Positions 1-5,929 of a stretch of 64,000 nt of DNA are shown piece by piece (the stretch's first letter is position 1; the number at the start of each line of letters is the position of its first letter). The stretch is from Stieleria maiorica. Lineage in GTDB: Bacteria > Planctomycetota > Planctomycetia > Pirellulales > Pirellulaceae. The stretch covers positions 9,137,035-9,201,034 of the forward strand of contig NZ_CP036264.1 in assembly GCF_008035925.1 (NCBI RefSeq), in the 5' to 3' direction. The translations under genes were made by a program, and so were the position numbers. The notes beneath the pieces are model-generated. The model did no database searches. It was not told where the DNA came from and saw only the letters and a list, made by a program, of their open reading frames with translations.

Positions 1-78
1 ACGGCGTGGTAGATTCTGTTGGCAGAATCGTCTGGTTTTCATCCAGGAGTTCGCGGGTTCGATTCCCGCTCACGTCGC
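1..78 (+). tRNA. tRNA-Glu (TTC), 5' end at window edge
   Basis: Anticodon arm TCTGG-TTTTCAT-CCAGG gives anticodon TTC. The T-arm is GCGGG-TTCGATT-CCCGC. The acceptor strands CGGCGTG and CACGTCG pair with one G-U. One 5' base may lie outside the window. The array may continue upstream. Confidence 0.85.
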
Positions 79-98
79 TGCGAGCGATCGCAACACTC

Positions 99-181
99 GG
101 AAGTCACCCGGCCGGATGAGGACACTGTCTTGAAAACAGCTGCGGGTTAAACCGTTGTGGGTTCGAGTCCCACGGCTTCCG
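99..181 (+). tRNA. tRNA-Ser (TGA)
   Basis: Acceptor GGAAGTC/GGCTTCC, anticodon loop CTTGAAA (TGA), a long variable arm as expected for serine, and T-arm GTGGG-TTCGAGT-CCCAC. CCA is not encoded. Confidence 0.9.
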
Positions 182-190
182 CTTCAACTT

Positions 191-275
191 GGGAGCGTTT
201 CCACACGGGAGGTTGTAACCCTTCTGCCTTTAATTGTGTGGTAGTCGGCGAGAGGTGCGATTCCTTGCGTTCCCA
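191..275 (+). tRNA. tRNA-Tyr (GTA)
   Basis: Acceptor GGGAGCG/CGTTCCC, anticodon loop TTGTAAC (GTA), and a long variable arm as in bacterial tRNA-Tyr. The T-stem is imperfect (GAGGT/TCCTT region), so the fold is slightly degenerate. Confidence 0.85.
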
Positions 276-283
276 CTTCACTC

Positions 284-354
284 ACGTCCTTGGTGTAACA
301 GTAGCACTGCTGATTCCAAACCAGTAAGTCAGGGTTCAAATCCTTGGGGACGTG
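284..354 (+). tRNA. tRNA-Trp (CCA)
   Basis: Acceptor ACGTCCT/GGGACGT, D-arm closed by GTGT/GCAC, anticodon loop TTCCAAA (CCA), T-loop TTCAAAT. One mismatch sits at the base of the anticodon loop. Confidence 0.82.
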
Positions 355-374
355 CTCTCCGGATCGACAAACAC

Positions 375-446
375 AGTCCTGTGGTCCAACGGCTACGACG
401 CCTGTTTTACACACAGGAAACGATGGTTCGATTCCATCCAGGACTA
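375..446 (+). tRNA. tRNA-Val (TAC)
   Basis: Acceptor AGTCCTG/CAGGACT (7 bp), anticodon arm CCTGT-TTTACAC-ACAGG (TAC), T-arm GATGG-TTCGATT-CCATC, discriminator A. Confidence 0.9.
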
Positions 447-453
447 CTTGCAT

Positions 454-527
454 GCCCAGGTACGCCAATCGGCAGAGCGACTCGGCTTAAACCCGAGTGT
501 TTGCAGGTTCGATCCCTGCTCTGGGTA
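454..527 (+). tRNA. tRNA with Leu anticodon (TAA), short variable loop
   Basis: Anticodon arm CTCGG-CTTAAAC-CCGAG gives TAA. The variable region is only about 5 nt, whereas a bacterial tRNA-Leu normally has a long (class II) arm. Acceptor GCCCAGG/TCTGGGT pairs with G-U ends. Its D-arm resembles those of the TAG, CAA and GAG tRNAs of this array. The amino acid it carries is inferred from the anticodon only. Confidence 0.8.
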
Positions 528-591
528 CTGAAAACTTATGAAAGAGGCGAACCACTAGCCAAGCATTGTACTCTTCAAACACGAAACACAT

Positions 592-662
592 GGGGCGCTC
601 GTCCAACGGGAAGACGTCTGTTTTGCAAGCAGAAAATCGGGGTTCGATTCCCCGGTGCTCCA
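592..662 (+). tRNA. tRNA-Ala (TGC), copy 1
   Basis: Acceptor GGGGCGC/GTGCTCC, anticodon arm TCTGT-TTTGCAA-GCAGA (TGC), T-arm CGGGG-TTCGATT-CCCCG. A second, divergent Ala(TGC) lies at 1549-1620. No tRNA is visible in the 64 bp before it. Confidence 0.9.
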
Positions 663-678
663 CTTAGTTGATTCAAAC

Positions 679-752
679 GGCTCGGTAGGCAACCGGAAGA
701 CCACTTTGGCTTAGAACCAGAGATGCTGTGGGTTCGAATCCCACTCGAGCTA
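679..752 (+). tRNA. tRNA with Leu anticodon (TAG), short variable loop
   Basis: Anticodon arm TTTGG-CTTAGAA-CCAGA gives TAG. The variable region is about 6 nt, not the long arm expected for leucine. T-arm GTGGG-TTCGAAT-CCCAC; acceptor GGCTCGG/TCGAGCT. Confidence 0.8.
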
Positions 753-765
753 CTGCAAACATCAT

Positions 766-839
766 ACGGGTGTAGTGTCCAACGGCCAGCACGATTGGCT
801 TCCAACCAATTAGTCTCGGTTCGAATCCGAGTACCCGTA
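766..839 (+). tRNA. tRNA-Gly (TCC)
   Basis: Acceptor ACGGGTG/TACCCGT, anticodon arm ATTGG-CTTCCAA-CCAAT (TCC), T-arm CTCGG-TTCGAAT-CCGAG. Confidence 0.88.
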
Positions 840-853
840 CTTTCCAATTCAAT

Positions 854-928
854 CGTCCTCGTGGAGCAGCGGAGTGCTCGCTTGCCTGTCACGCAAGAGG
901 TCGTCGGTTCAAATCCGATCGGGGACGC
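854..928 (+). tRNA. tRNA-Asp (GTC)
   Basis: Acceptor CGTCCTC/GGGGACG, anticodon arm CTTGC-CTGTCAC-GCAAG (GTC), T-loop TTCAAAT. Confidence 0.88.
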
Positions 929-943
929 TTTTTCAATCCAAAC

Positions 944-1022
944 GGCGCGGTACGCAAACCGGTAAAGCGGCGGAGCTCAAACCTCCGTGAAATGTCTGTG
1001 GGTTCGATTCCCTCCCGCGCTA
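944..1022 (+). tRNA. tRNA with Leu anticodon (CAA)
   Basis: Anticodon arm CGGAG-CTCAAAC-CTCCG gives CAA. The variable region is about 10 nt, shorter than a normal leucine arm. D-arm of the type CGC-AAACCGGTAAA-GCG, shared with the TAA and GAG tRNAs. Acceptor GGCGCGG/CCGCGCT. Confidence 0.8.
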
Positions 1023-1032
1023 CTTCCAAAAC

Positions 1033-1116
1033 AGCCAAGTGGTGGAACCGGTAGACACGCGATTCTCAGACGATCGTGCCCATCGCGGCGTGCGAGTTCG
1101 ACTCTCGCCTTGGCTA
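1033..1116 (+). tRNA. tRNA-Leu (CAG), class II
   Basis: The only leucine tRNA of the array with a conventional body: D-arm GTGGAACCGGTAGACAC, anticodon stem CGATT/GATCG with loop CTCAGAC (CAG), long variable arm, T-arm GCGAG-TTCGACT-CTCGC, acceptor AGCCAAG/CTTGGCT. Confidence 0.88.
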
Positions 1117-1133
1117 CTTTTCAAGAACATCAT

Positions 1134-1203
1134 TGCAGGTGCGACAGGTGTCCAACTGACCGTCATAAGGTCGGTGTGCTCGGCTCGATACCGAGACCTG
1201 CAA
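1134..1203 (+). tRNA. tRNA-Met (CAT), first copy
   Basis: Anticodon loop GTCATAA (CAT) on a TGACC/GGTCG stem; acceptor TGCAGGT/ACCTGCA. The T-loop is CTCGATA rather than TTCGANT, so the body is atypical. A CAT anticodon could also mean Ile after lysidine modification. Confidence 0.7.
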
Positions 1204-1221
1204 CTTCAGTGCAAACAACGA

Positions 1222-1290
1222 CGCGGATGGGCCAGTGCTCAGCCAGGCCTCATAAGCCAGGACCGCCGGGTGCGACCCCCGGATCCGCTA
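1222..1290 (+). tRNA. tRNA-Met (CAT), second copy, possibly initiator-like
   Basis: Loop CTCATAA on a G-C rich stem. The first base C opposite T in the acceptor (CGCGGAT/ATCCGCT) leaves the first pair open, a feature reminiscent of initiator tRNAs. The T-loop TGCGACC is unusual. Initiator identity is inference. Confidence 0.65.
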
Positions 1291-1297
1291 CTTCCAA

Positions 1298-1373
1298 GGT
1301 CGAGTACGCAAACAGGCAAAGCGGCAAGCATGAGAGGCTTGTGATTTTGTAGGTTCGACTCCTATCTCGACTA
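1298..1373 (+). tRNA. tRNA with Leu anticodon (GAG), short variable loop
   Basis: Anticodon arm CAAGC-ATGAGAG-GCTTG gives GAG. Variable region about 7 nt. D-arm CGC-AAACAGGCAAA-GCG as in the TAA/CAA tRNAs. Acceptor GGTCGAG/CTCGACT. Confidence 0.8.
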
Positions 1374-1386
1374 CTGGTTAGAAAAC

Positions 1387-1459
1387 GATCGCGTGGTCCA
1401 GCGGCGAAGACGTCTGCGTGACATGCAGAAGATCGATGGTTCGATTCCATCCGCGATCA
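1387..1459 (+). tRNA. tRNA-Val (GAC)
   Basis: Acceptor GATCGCG/CGCGATC (7 bp, perfect), anticodon arm TCTGC-GTGACAT-GCAGA (GAC), T-arm GATGG-TTCGATT-CCATC. Confidence 0.9.
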
Positions 1460-1470
1460 CTGATTCACAA

Positions 1471-1541
1471 GGTCTGTAAGTGTTGCGGCAGCACGCGTCT
1501 GTGGTATGGACGAAGACCGGGTTCAATTCCCGGACGGACCT
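1471..1541 (+). tRNA. tRNA-Thr (GGT)
   Basis: Acceptor GGTCTGT/ACGGACC, anticodon arm CGTCT-GTGGTAT-GGACG (GGT), T-arm CCGGG-TTCAATT-CCCGG. The ends could shift by one base. Confidence 0.82.
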
Positions 1542-1548
1542 CTGATAT

Positions 1549-1620
1549 GGGCTGGCATGTTCCAAGGGGGCGACTGATTCTTGCAAGATCGGTGGGAGGG
1601 TTCGATTCCCTTCCGGTCCA
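1549..1620 (+). tRNA. tRNA-Ala (TGC), copy 2
   Basis: Acceptor GGGCTGG/CCGGTCC, anticodon loop CTTGCAA (TGC) on a weak stem TGATT/GATCG, T-loop TTCGATT. Same anticodon as the tRNA at 592-662 but a different body. Confidence 0.82.
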
Positions 1621-1629
1621 CTCACTAAC

Positions 1630-1719
1630 GGAAGGGCAATCCGATCGGCGACGGTATCCGGTTGCTAGCCGGGCGAGCATCTTGATGGTGCCTTGAGGGT
1701 TCGACTCCCTCTCCTTCCG
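1630..1719 (+). tRNA. tRNA-Ser (GCT)
   Basis: Acceptor GGAAGGG/TCCTTCC, anticodon stem TCCGG/CCGGG with loop TTGCTAG (GCT), long variable arm, T-arm GAGGG-TTCGACT-CCCTC. Confidence 0.88.
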
Positions 1720-1731
1720 CTTGTTTGTAAC

Positions 1732-1803
1732 GGCTCGATGGTGAAACGGACATCATCTCTGGCTTCTAACCAGAAGTTCCGGGTTCGATTCCTGGTCGGG
1801 CTA
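1732..1803 (+). tRNA. tRNA-Arg (TCT)
   Basis: Acceptor GGCTCGA/TCGGGCT, anticodon arm TCTGG-CTTCTAA-CCAGA (TCT), T-loop TTCGATT. Last tRNA of the first block. Confidence 0.88.
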
Positions 1804-1874
1804 CTGCCGAATATCGCGGTCACGTTGGCTGCCGGCATCATTCCGCTTCTTTGACACTTTTGAAAGGCATTGTC

Positions 1875-2681
1875 ATGAGCATGCAGAGTATCGAGCGTCA
1901 ATTCACGCGGATTGGTGCTCGAGCAAAAGTCCACCCTCCGATCGCCAGACGCTGGGGAACACCTCCCGAAGTTTCGATCGACATCGGCAACGACGCCGAG
2001 GGCGAGTTCTTCGATCTTGCGATTCAGCCCAAGTTGGTCGCTGAAACGCAAGTCATCGACGTACAGCCTTCAATGCGGCACTTGCTGTTGATGTCGCGTC
2101 AAGACGACGGAAAGCACAAGTTCCTGTGCGGACACGATGAACGTCACTGGTTCGTCGCGGCCGTTCCAGAGCGAGCCTCGGTTTCTTCGGTCAAGACAGC
2201 GTTCGACGCGCTCAAGCCGACGGCGGTGCGAGCACTCGAAAACCGTCTCGGCGTGAAGCCGCGAAAGCGAAACCGTCGACGTAACGAAGCGTTTATCCGT
2301 CAAGGTGAATGGTTCTTCGTTCCCGTCGAAAACCCGAGCTTTGTCGATAAGCGACTGGTATTGCGAAACGAGCCAATTGCACGTGGCAGCGGAAAGCCAC
2401 ACATGTGCGAAGAGGTCGTTCGGCAGGGAGGACAACTGGTTTACGTCAGCAACCAATACCCAAACGGTGTGACCGAGATCCAGCGTCGACAAATGATAAG
2501 TCGTCGACCTGAACTTCGTCATCTGCACTGGGTGGCTCAACGACGAAACCCAAGTGTGTTCGTTCGTGGACGAGTGCGTCATCCGGATCACAAGACGATC
2601 ATCTTGAACGGATGGCACCAAGTCTTGATGAACACAGAAAACGAATCGATTGCAATGCGACACGTCGCGTTCACCGATTAA
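1875..2681 (+). CDS. Hypothetical protein inside the tRNA array
   Basis: 268-residue protein that I do not recognise. It has no signal peptide or membrane segment. It is rich in Arg/Lys, with a strongly basic stretch near residue 140 (KPRKRNRRRN) that could contact RNA. ATG 1875 follows a purine-rich GAAAGG; an upstream TTG at 1851 is possible but poorer. It sits alone between two tRNA blocks on the same strand, so it may be co-transcribed with tRNAs. A role in tRNA or RNA handling is suggested only by this location. Confidence 0.75.
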   Translation: MSMQSIERQFTRIGARAKVHPPIARRWGTPPEVSIDIGNDAEGEFFDLAIQPKLVAETQVIDVQPSMRHLLLMSRQDDGKHKFLCGHDERHWFVAAVPERASVSSVKTAFDALKPTAVRALENRLGVKPRKRNRRRNEAFIRQGEWFFVPVENPSFVDKRLVLRNEPIARGSGKPHMCEEVVRQGGQLVYVSNQYPNGVTEIQRRQMISRRPELRHLHWVAQRRNPSVFVRGRVRHPDHKTIILNGWHQVLMNTENESIAMRHVAFTD

Positions 2682-2719
2682 CCCGCGGCTCTCCACCACG
2701 GTGGCGAGCCGTTTCATAC

Positions 2720-2795
2720 GGTGTCCGTGGTGTACTCGGTTTGTGCACACTTGCCTGTGAAGCAAGAGGTAAGGGTTCAAATCCCTTCGGTCACC
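2720..2795 (+). tRNA. tRNA-His (GTG)
   Basis: Anticodon arm CTTGC-CTGTGAA-GCAAG (GTG). An extra 5' G (2720) opposite C73 (2795) matches the G-1:C73 identity pair of tRNA-His. One T-T mismatch in the acceptor. T-arm AAGGG-TTCAAAT-CCCTT. Confidence 0.87.
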
Positions 2796-2805
2796 CTGAC
2801 GACTC

Positions 2806-2879
2806 GCCGACGTGGCTCGACTGAGAAAGGCACCGCTCTTGTAAAGCGGTTGATGCTGGTGCAAATCCAGTCGTCGGCT
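2806..2879 (+). tRNA. tRNA-Thr (TGT)
   Basis: Acceptor GCCGACG/CGTCGGC, anticodon arm CCGCT-CTTGTAA-AGCGG (TGT). T-loop TGCAAAT deviates from TTCRANY. Confidence 0.83.
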
Positions 2880-2890
2880 CTGATTTTTTC

Positions 2891-2963
2891 GTCCTTGGAG
2901 TGTGCCGGATTCGCACGCGACTTTGCGGAGGTCGTAGACCAGGTTCGATTCCTGGCGAGGACG
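2891..2963 (+). tRNA. tRNA-Arg (GCG)
   Basis: Acceptor GTCCTTG/CGAGGAC, anticodon arm CGACT-TTGCGGA-GGTCG giving GCG. Most bacteria instead read CGN with an inosine-modified ACG tRNA. T-arm CCAGG-TTCGATT-CCTGG. Clearly paralogous to the interrupted tRNA at 4164-4261. Confidence 0.8.
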
Positions 2964-2974
2964 CTTAGTTACAT

Positions 2975-3046
2975 GACTCGCGGGTGTGCTGGATAGCATG
3001 ACAGTCTTCGAAACTGTCGGACCAGGTTCGATTCCTGGGCGGGTTA
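2975..3046 (+). tRNA. tRNA-Arg (TCG)
   Basis: Acceptor GACTCGC/GCGGGTT, anticodon arm ACAGT-CTTCGAA-ACTGT (TCG), T-arm CCAGG-TTCGATT-CCTGG, discriminator A. Confidence 0.87.
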
Positions 3047-3049
3047 CTT

Positions 3050-3165
3050 GCCTCGGCGGCGTTAGGAGCGAGCGAACAAATGGATCCTGCGTTCACCATT
3101 CGAAATGATCGCTCAGATTGTCCTGATCTGACAGCTCGTACTTCACATCAACTCCGCTCCGAGGC
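3050..3165 (+). other. Possible structured RNA between tRNA-Arg and the SPFH gene
   Basis: The ends are complementary (GCCTCGG at 3050 with CCGAGGC at 3159), and GGAG/CTCC can extend the helix inward. The 3' part contains TCTGACAGCTCGTACTTC, similar to the trailer motif of the Y-RNA-like genes at 5.2-7.05 kb. No tRNA arms are visible. It could equally be the 5' leader of the SPFH gene. Confidence 0.3.
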
Positions 3166-3209
3166 TCCATTCACTTAACCATTTCAAATCATCAATCACG
3201 CAAACCGAC

Positions 3210-3217
3210 AGGAGGTG
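3210..3217 (+). promoter_or_regulatory. Strong Shine-Dalgarno of the SPFH gene
   Basis: AGGAGGTG, 4 nt before ATG 3222. Nearly full complementarity to the 16S 3' end is uncommon in this window; the only comparable site precedes the Ro60 gene (7197-7203). Confidence 0.75.
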
Positions 3218-3221
3218 CATC

Positions 3222-4097
3222 ATGATGATTAGCGGTGCTCGACGAGAGTTCATCATTAAGGACACCCACCGCGGTTTGTACTACGAAGACGGTAAGCTGA
3301 CGAAGATCCTCGAGGCGGGGCACTACAAGATTCCGCCGCGAAAGCGATTCTTCAAGAAGCTACCGACCGTCGAGTGCATGCTGGTCGACGTTCGTGAGCG
3401 AGAGCTGACGATCAAGGGCCAGGAAATCTTGACGGCTGACAAGGTGGCTATCCGAGTCAGCATTCTGGTGCAGTTCCGTGTGACCGATCCGAAGGCTGCG
3501 ATCCACACGGTCGATAGCTTTGAGGACCGACTTTACAGCGACGTGCAGCTAGCAGCGCGACGTTCACTGGCGTCGATGACGCTGGAGGAAATCCTGACGA
3601 ACCGAAACCGGCTGAGTGAGGATATTCTGTCCGACGTCACCGAATCGGCTGGCAGCTACGGTGTGACGATCCGACGAGCCGACGTGAAGGACTTGATCTT
3701 CCCGGGAAACCTGCAGGAGATCATGAACCGCGTTCTGGCAGCCGAACGACACAGCCAGGCTCAGCTGGTCGAAGCACGAACGCGTGCGGAGGTCGAGCAG
3801 ATCGAGGCGGAGTCTCGAGCTGAAATCACGCGACGCGATGCCCAGGCAGATGCCGAAGCACGACGACTGCGTGAGCAGGCCGAAGCGGAAGCAACGCGTT
3901 CGAAAGCGGAAGCCGAAACGCAAGCGTACGCGGAACGTCTCAAGGCAGCCGAGGCGCTGGAAGGCCACCCGGCACTGCTGCGACTGGCCGAACTCGAAAC
4001 GCTGCGTGAACTGGCCAAGAACGGCAACGCTCGACTGTACCTCGGTCTCGACCGAGTCAGTCTAAACGGAACGGATTCTGGAAAGCACGATTCGTGA
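3222..4097 (+). CDS. SPFH/Band-7 (slipin/stomatin-like) protein
   Basis: 291-residue SPFH (Band-7) protein. Residues about 30-190 form the Band-7 domain (DKVAIRVSILVQFRVTDPKAA, then LDE-type helix and VTIRRADVKDLIFPGNLQ). Residues about 175-255 are a long Ala/Glu/Arg coiled coil typical of oligomerising SPFH proteins. No N-terminal membrane anchor is visible, unlike most slipins, so it may be peripheral or cytosolic. Band-7 genes are known to co-occur with bacterial RNA-repair genes; here the neighbours are tRNAs, Y-RNA-like genes and Ro60. The start is fixed by a strong Shine-Dalgarno; a second ATG follows immediately. Confidence 0.85.
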   Translation: MMISGARREFIIKDTHRGLYYEDGKLTKILEAGHYKIPPRKRFFKKLPTVECMLVDVRERELTIKGQEILTADKVAIRVSILVQFRVTDPKAAIHTVDSFEDRLYSDVQLAARRSLASMTLEEILTNRNRLSEDILSDVTESAGSYGVTIRRADVKDLIFPGNLQEIMNRVLAAERHSQAQLVEARTRAEVEQIEAESRAEITRRDAQADAEARRLREQAEAEATRSKAEAETQAYAERLKAAEALEGHPALLRLAELETLRELAKNGNARLYLGLDRVSLNGTDSGKHDS

Positions 4098-4163
4098 TGG
4101 AAGCAAATCGTGTATCCGATTCAAGCAGGACCGGTGCCCCGTTCATCGGTTCTGCGGATTTTC

Positions 4164-4261
4164 GTCCTTGGAGTGTGCCGGACAGCACACGACGTCGATC
4201 CTGAGGATCGCTCCGCGATGTGCCGAAGGTCGTAGATCAGGTTCGATTCCTGGCGAGGACG
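4164..4261 (+). tRNA. tRNA-Arg-like gene with a 26-nt insertion in the anticodon arm
   Basis: The acceptor (GTCCTTG/CGAGGAC), D-arm start and T-arm are almost identical to tRNA-Arg(GCG) at 2891-2963. After CGAC (4190-4193) about 26 extra bases precede TGCCGAA-GGTCG. The insert folds as CGATCC-TGA-GGATCG. Without it the loop would read TGCCGAA, anticodon CCG (Arg), with G in place of U33 and a G-G pair at the stem end. It is either an intron-containing gene or a decayed copy. Confidence 0.6.
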
Positions 4262-4290
4262 CTTTGCACATATAATTGACGCCAATACAA

Positions 4291-4815
4291 ATGGAGAACA
4301 CGACGCAAACCCAAACGATTGCATGTATCGATGTAGGCTACACGGATAGTGCAGCGCGAGCTGCGTGCGTTGTGATCGACAATTGGCGAGCCTCACGCCC
4401 AGTCGCCGAACATGTGGCGAAAATCCATGAGCTGAAAGAGTATCAGCCCGGCGAATTCTATCGTCGAGAACTGCCGTGCATCCAAGTGGTGCTGGCAAAA
4501 CTCGATCAACCACCGACTTGCATCGTGGTCGACGGCTACGTTTGGCTGGATGGAAATGACCGTCCGGGATTGGGTGCTCACCTCTACGAGACGCTTGATC
4601 GCAAGATTCCAATCATCGGCGTGGCGAAGAATCCGTTCAAAGAAACGGACCACGCCACTGAGCTCCGCAGAGGCACAAGCGATCGGCCGCTCTACGTTAC
4701 GGCCGTGGGCATCCCAATCGCTCAAGCAGTGTTGAATATAGGTGCCATGCATGGCCCACATCGACTTCCAACAATATTGAAGCGAGTCGATCAGTTGAGC
4801 CGTGGTGGAAATTAG
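4291..4815 (+). CDS. nfi: Endonuclease V family protein
   Basis: 174-residue EndoV-like nuclease. Visible family features are the first catalytic aspartate region (ACIDVGYTD), the PGEFYRRELP segment corresponding to the conserved substrate-wedge/Glu region, and VVDGYVWLDGNDRPGLGAHL followed by IIGVAKNPF. EndoV cleaves one base 3' of deoxyinosine in DNA; several members also cleave inosine in RNA. It is shorter than E. coli Nfi (about 220 aa) and degenerate at the usual DGHG motif. Start: ATG 4291; a TTG at 4276 would add five residues. Placed among tRNA and Y-RNA-like genes, so an RNA role is possible but unproven. Confidence 0.72.
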   Translation: MENTTQTQTIACIDVGYTDSAARAACVVIDNWRASRPVAEHVAKIHELKEYQPGEFYRRELPCIQVVLAKLDQPPTCIVVDGYVWLDGNDRPGLGAHLYETLDRKIPIIGVAKNPFKETDHATELRRGTSDRPLYVTAVGIPIAQAVLNIGAMHGPHRLPTILKRVDQLSRGGN

Positions 4816-4907
4816 CGAACCCAATCGCTTGCCATGAGTCTTAATCGTCAACTTGTTTACATCCGAAGCCAATCGCAGATTTTGGAGCGGACCGATGCAA
4901 TACGAAA

Positions 4908-5108
4908 ATGAGCACAACGAAGACCATTGCTTTCGAGCCGATGAGTAAACGCCGACGCGGCTTCCCCTCGGAGACTCACGTCAAGTGTGGACTGCGAATC
5001 GTCCACGGCGACAAAACACTCGAAGAAAAGCTTGGACGCAATGATCCCTGCCCATGCGGAAGCGGCCTGCGATTCAAACGATGTTGCCTCAAATCGGGCC
5101 ACTTTTGA
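4908..5108 (+). CDS. SEC-C motif mini-protein
   Basis: 66-residue protein. The C-terminal third is a SEC-C zinc-binding motif (RNDPCPCGSGLRFKRCC), as at the end of SecA and in many stand-alone adaptors. The first 40 residues are basic and not recognisable. It has no signal peptide. Function is unknown; SEC-C modules mediate protein or ribosome contacts in other proteins. No close operon partner: EndoV ends 92 bp upstream, and tRNA-Cys starts 70 bp downstream. Confidence 0.7.
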   Translation: MSTTKTIAFEPMSKRRRGFPSETHVKCGLRIVHGDKTLEEKLGRNDPCPCGSGLRFKRCCLKSGHF

Positions 5109-5178
5109 TGGCTCCAATCGAGACGACTACTTTTAGGGACAAGGATTGAAACATGTCCGTCGCATCGGCGGACAACAA

Positions 5179-5249
5179 AACGCTGGAGCCAGATGGCCAG
5201 GCAACCGGCTGCAACCCGGTCGAAGTGGGTTCGACTCCCACCAGCGTTT
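5179..5249 (+). tRNA. tRNA-Cys (GCA)
   Basis: Acceptor AACGCTG/CAGCGTT, anticodon arm ACCGG-CTGCAAC-CCGGT (GCA), T-arm GTGGG-TTCGACT-CCCAC. Last canonical tRNA; the Y-RNA-like array begins 3 nt downstream. Confidence 0.88.
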
Positions 5250-5251
5250 CT

Positions 5252-5324
5252 GACGAATCGACTGCAGGCCTGGATTACATATTGCTAATGTGACCCATCT
5301 GAGCTGCTACCTCGTCGATCCGTC
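5252..5324 (+). ncRNA. Y-RNA-like gene 1 (minimal, no tRNA module)
   Basis: Terminal helix GACG-A-ATCGAC (5252-5262) pairs with GTCGAT-C-CGTC (5314-5324). It has the shared leader (CGACTGC..TGGATTACAT) and trailer (TCTGAGC..ACCTCGTCG). Between them is only a TTACAT/ATGTGA hairpin, so it would be a simple stem-loop Y RNA that could bind Ro60 but lacks an effector domain. Confidence 0.6.
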
Positions 5325-5337
5325 GCAAACCAACAAT

Positions 5338-5504
5338 GCTTGAACTGCCGTTTGGGTCTACATATGAGGAGCCTAAGGTAGCGATGCCGGGCGACCGGCT
5401 AGTGAACGTCACCGGAGTCTCTCGCAGACAAAGGTGCCAGTCAACGATCGGCGAAAGCCGAGAACGGACGCTCTTAAACGACTCAACAACCACCTCGTTC
5501 AAGT
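5338..5504 (+). ncRNA. Y-RNA-like gene 2 (non-tRNA effector domain)
   Basis: Terminal helix GCTTGAAC (5338-5345) with GTTCAAGT (5497-5504). Leader GAACTGCCG..TACAT and trailer ACCTCGTTC are present. The core has no T- or D-arm. It contains two GNRA-capped hairpins, GCCGG-GCGA-CCGGC (5386-5399) and TCGGC-GAAA-GCCGA (5448-5461), plus GTGA-ACG-TCAC. A different effector structure from its neighbours. Confidence 0.6.
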
Positions 5505-5513
5505 ATAAAACAC

Positions 5514-5635
5514 GGCGACTGCCGGTTCGGAATACATGCTAACCAATGTGCCGTCCAGTGAGTCTGGCAACGACGTTCGCGTCGTTGGTGGGTTCGATTC
5601 CCACACGTTTGTGATCTGACCAATACCTCGTCGCC
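5514..5635 (+). ncRNA. Y-RNA-like gene 3 (partial tRNA likeness)
   Basis: Terminal helix GGCGAC (5514-5519) with GTCGCC (5630-5635). It has a clear T-arm GTGGG-TTCGATT-CCCAC (5588-5604), a 7-bp stem capped by UUCG (5569-5586) in the place of a variable arm, and a CCAG/CTGG hairpin (5555-5567). No D-arm follows the T-arm, so tRNA likeness is partial. Confidence 0.62.
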
Positions 5636-5644
5636 AACCATACA

Positions 5645-5785
5645 CAACTGACTGCCGATTCGGAGTACATAGGGTTCTGTGGTCGAAAGACCTTGCGGGT
5701 TCGAATCCCGTCTGCGATCCACGATCGTAGTGGTGAAATTGGAAGACACGCGGAAAAAAGCCTCTGGTCAACACCTCGTCGGTTG
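5645..5785 (+). ncRNA. Y-RNA-like gene 4 with permuted tRNA-Leu-like module
   Basis: Terminal helix CAACTGAC (5645-5652) with GTCGGTTG (5778-5785). The core reads in permuted order: stem strand TTCTG, variable hairpin GGTC-GAAA-GACC (class II, as in Leu), T-arm GCGGG-TTCGAAT-CCCGT, 3' acceptor CTGCGAT, 5-nt loop, 5' acceptor ATCGTAG (7 bp), then a leucine-type D-arm and CGGAA, which pairs back with TTCTG. A T-rich run (CTTTT) follows the helix. Confidence 0.75.
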
Positions 5786-5802
5786 CTTTTGAACACGAAC
5801 AT

Positions 5803-5921
5803 GGCGACTGCCAGTTTGGAATACATGGATTAAGACACGTGCCTGCACGAGAAGCGGGTTCGAGTCCCGTCCAGCATCGCTGGTCGTCTATCTGATGCTT
5901 CTGAACGACAACCTCGTCGCC
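5803..5921 (+). ncRNA. Y-RNA-like gene 5 (tRNA-like, D-arm missing)
   Basis: Terminal helix GGCGAC (5803-5808) with GTCGCC (5916-5921). The module begins GGATTAAGAC (UAA-like loop), then the variable hairpin CGTGC-CT-GCACG, T-arm GCGGG-TTCGAGT-CCCGT, and acceptor strand AGCAT pairing with ATGCT (5895-5899). No recognisable D-arm lies between. Confidence 0.65.
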
Positions 5922-5929
5922 GACCATAC

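Noticed and set aside
184..1352. Open frames across the tRNA array
   Set aside because: They are chance frames through tRNA sequence, with no protein-like composition.
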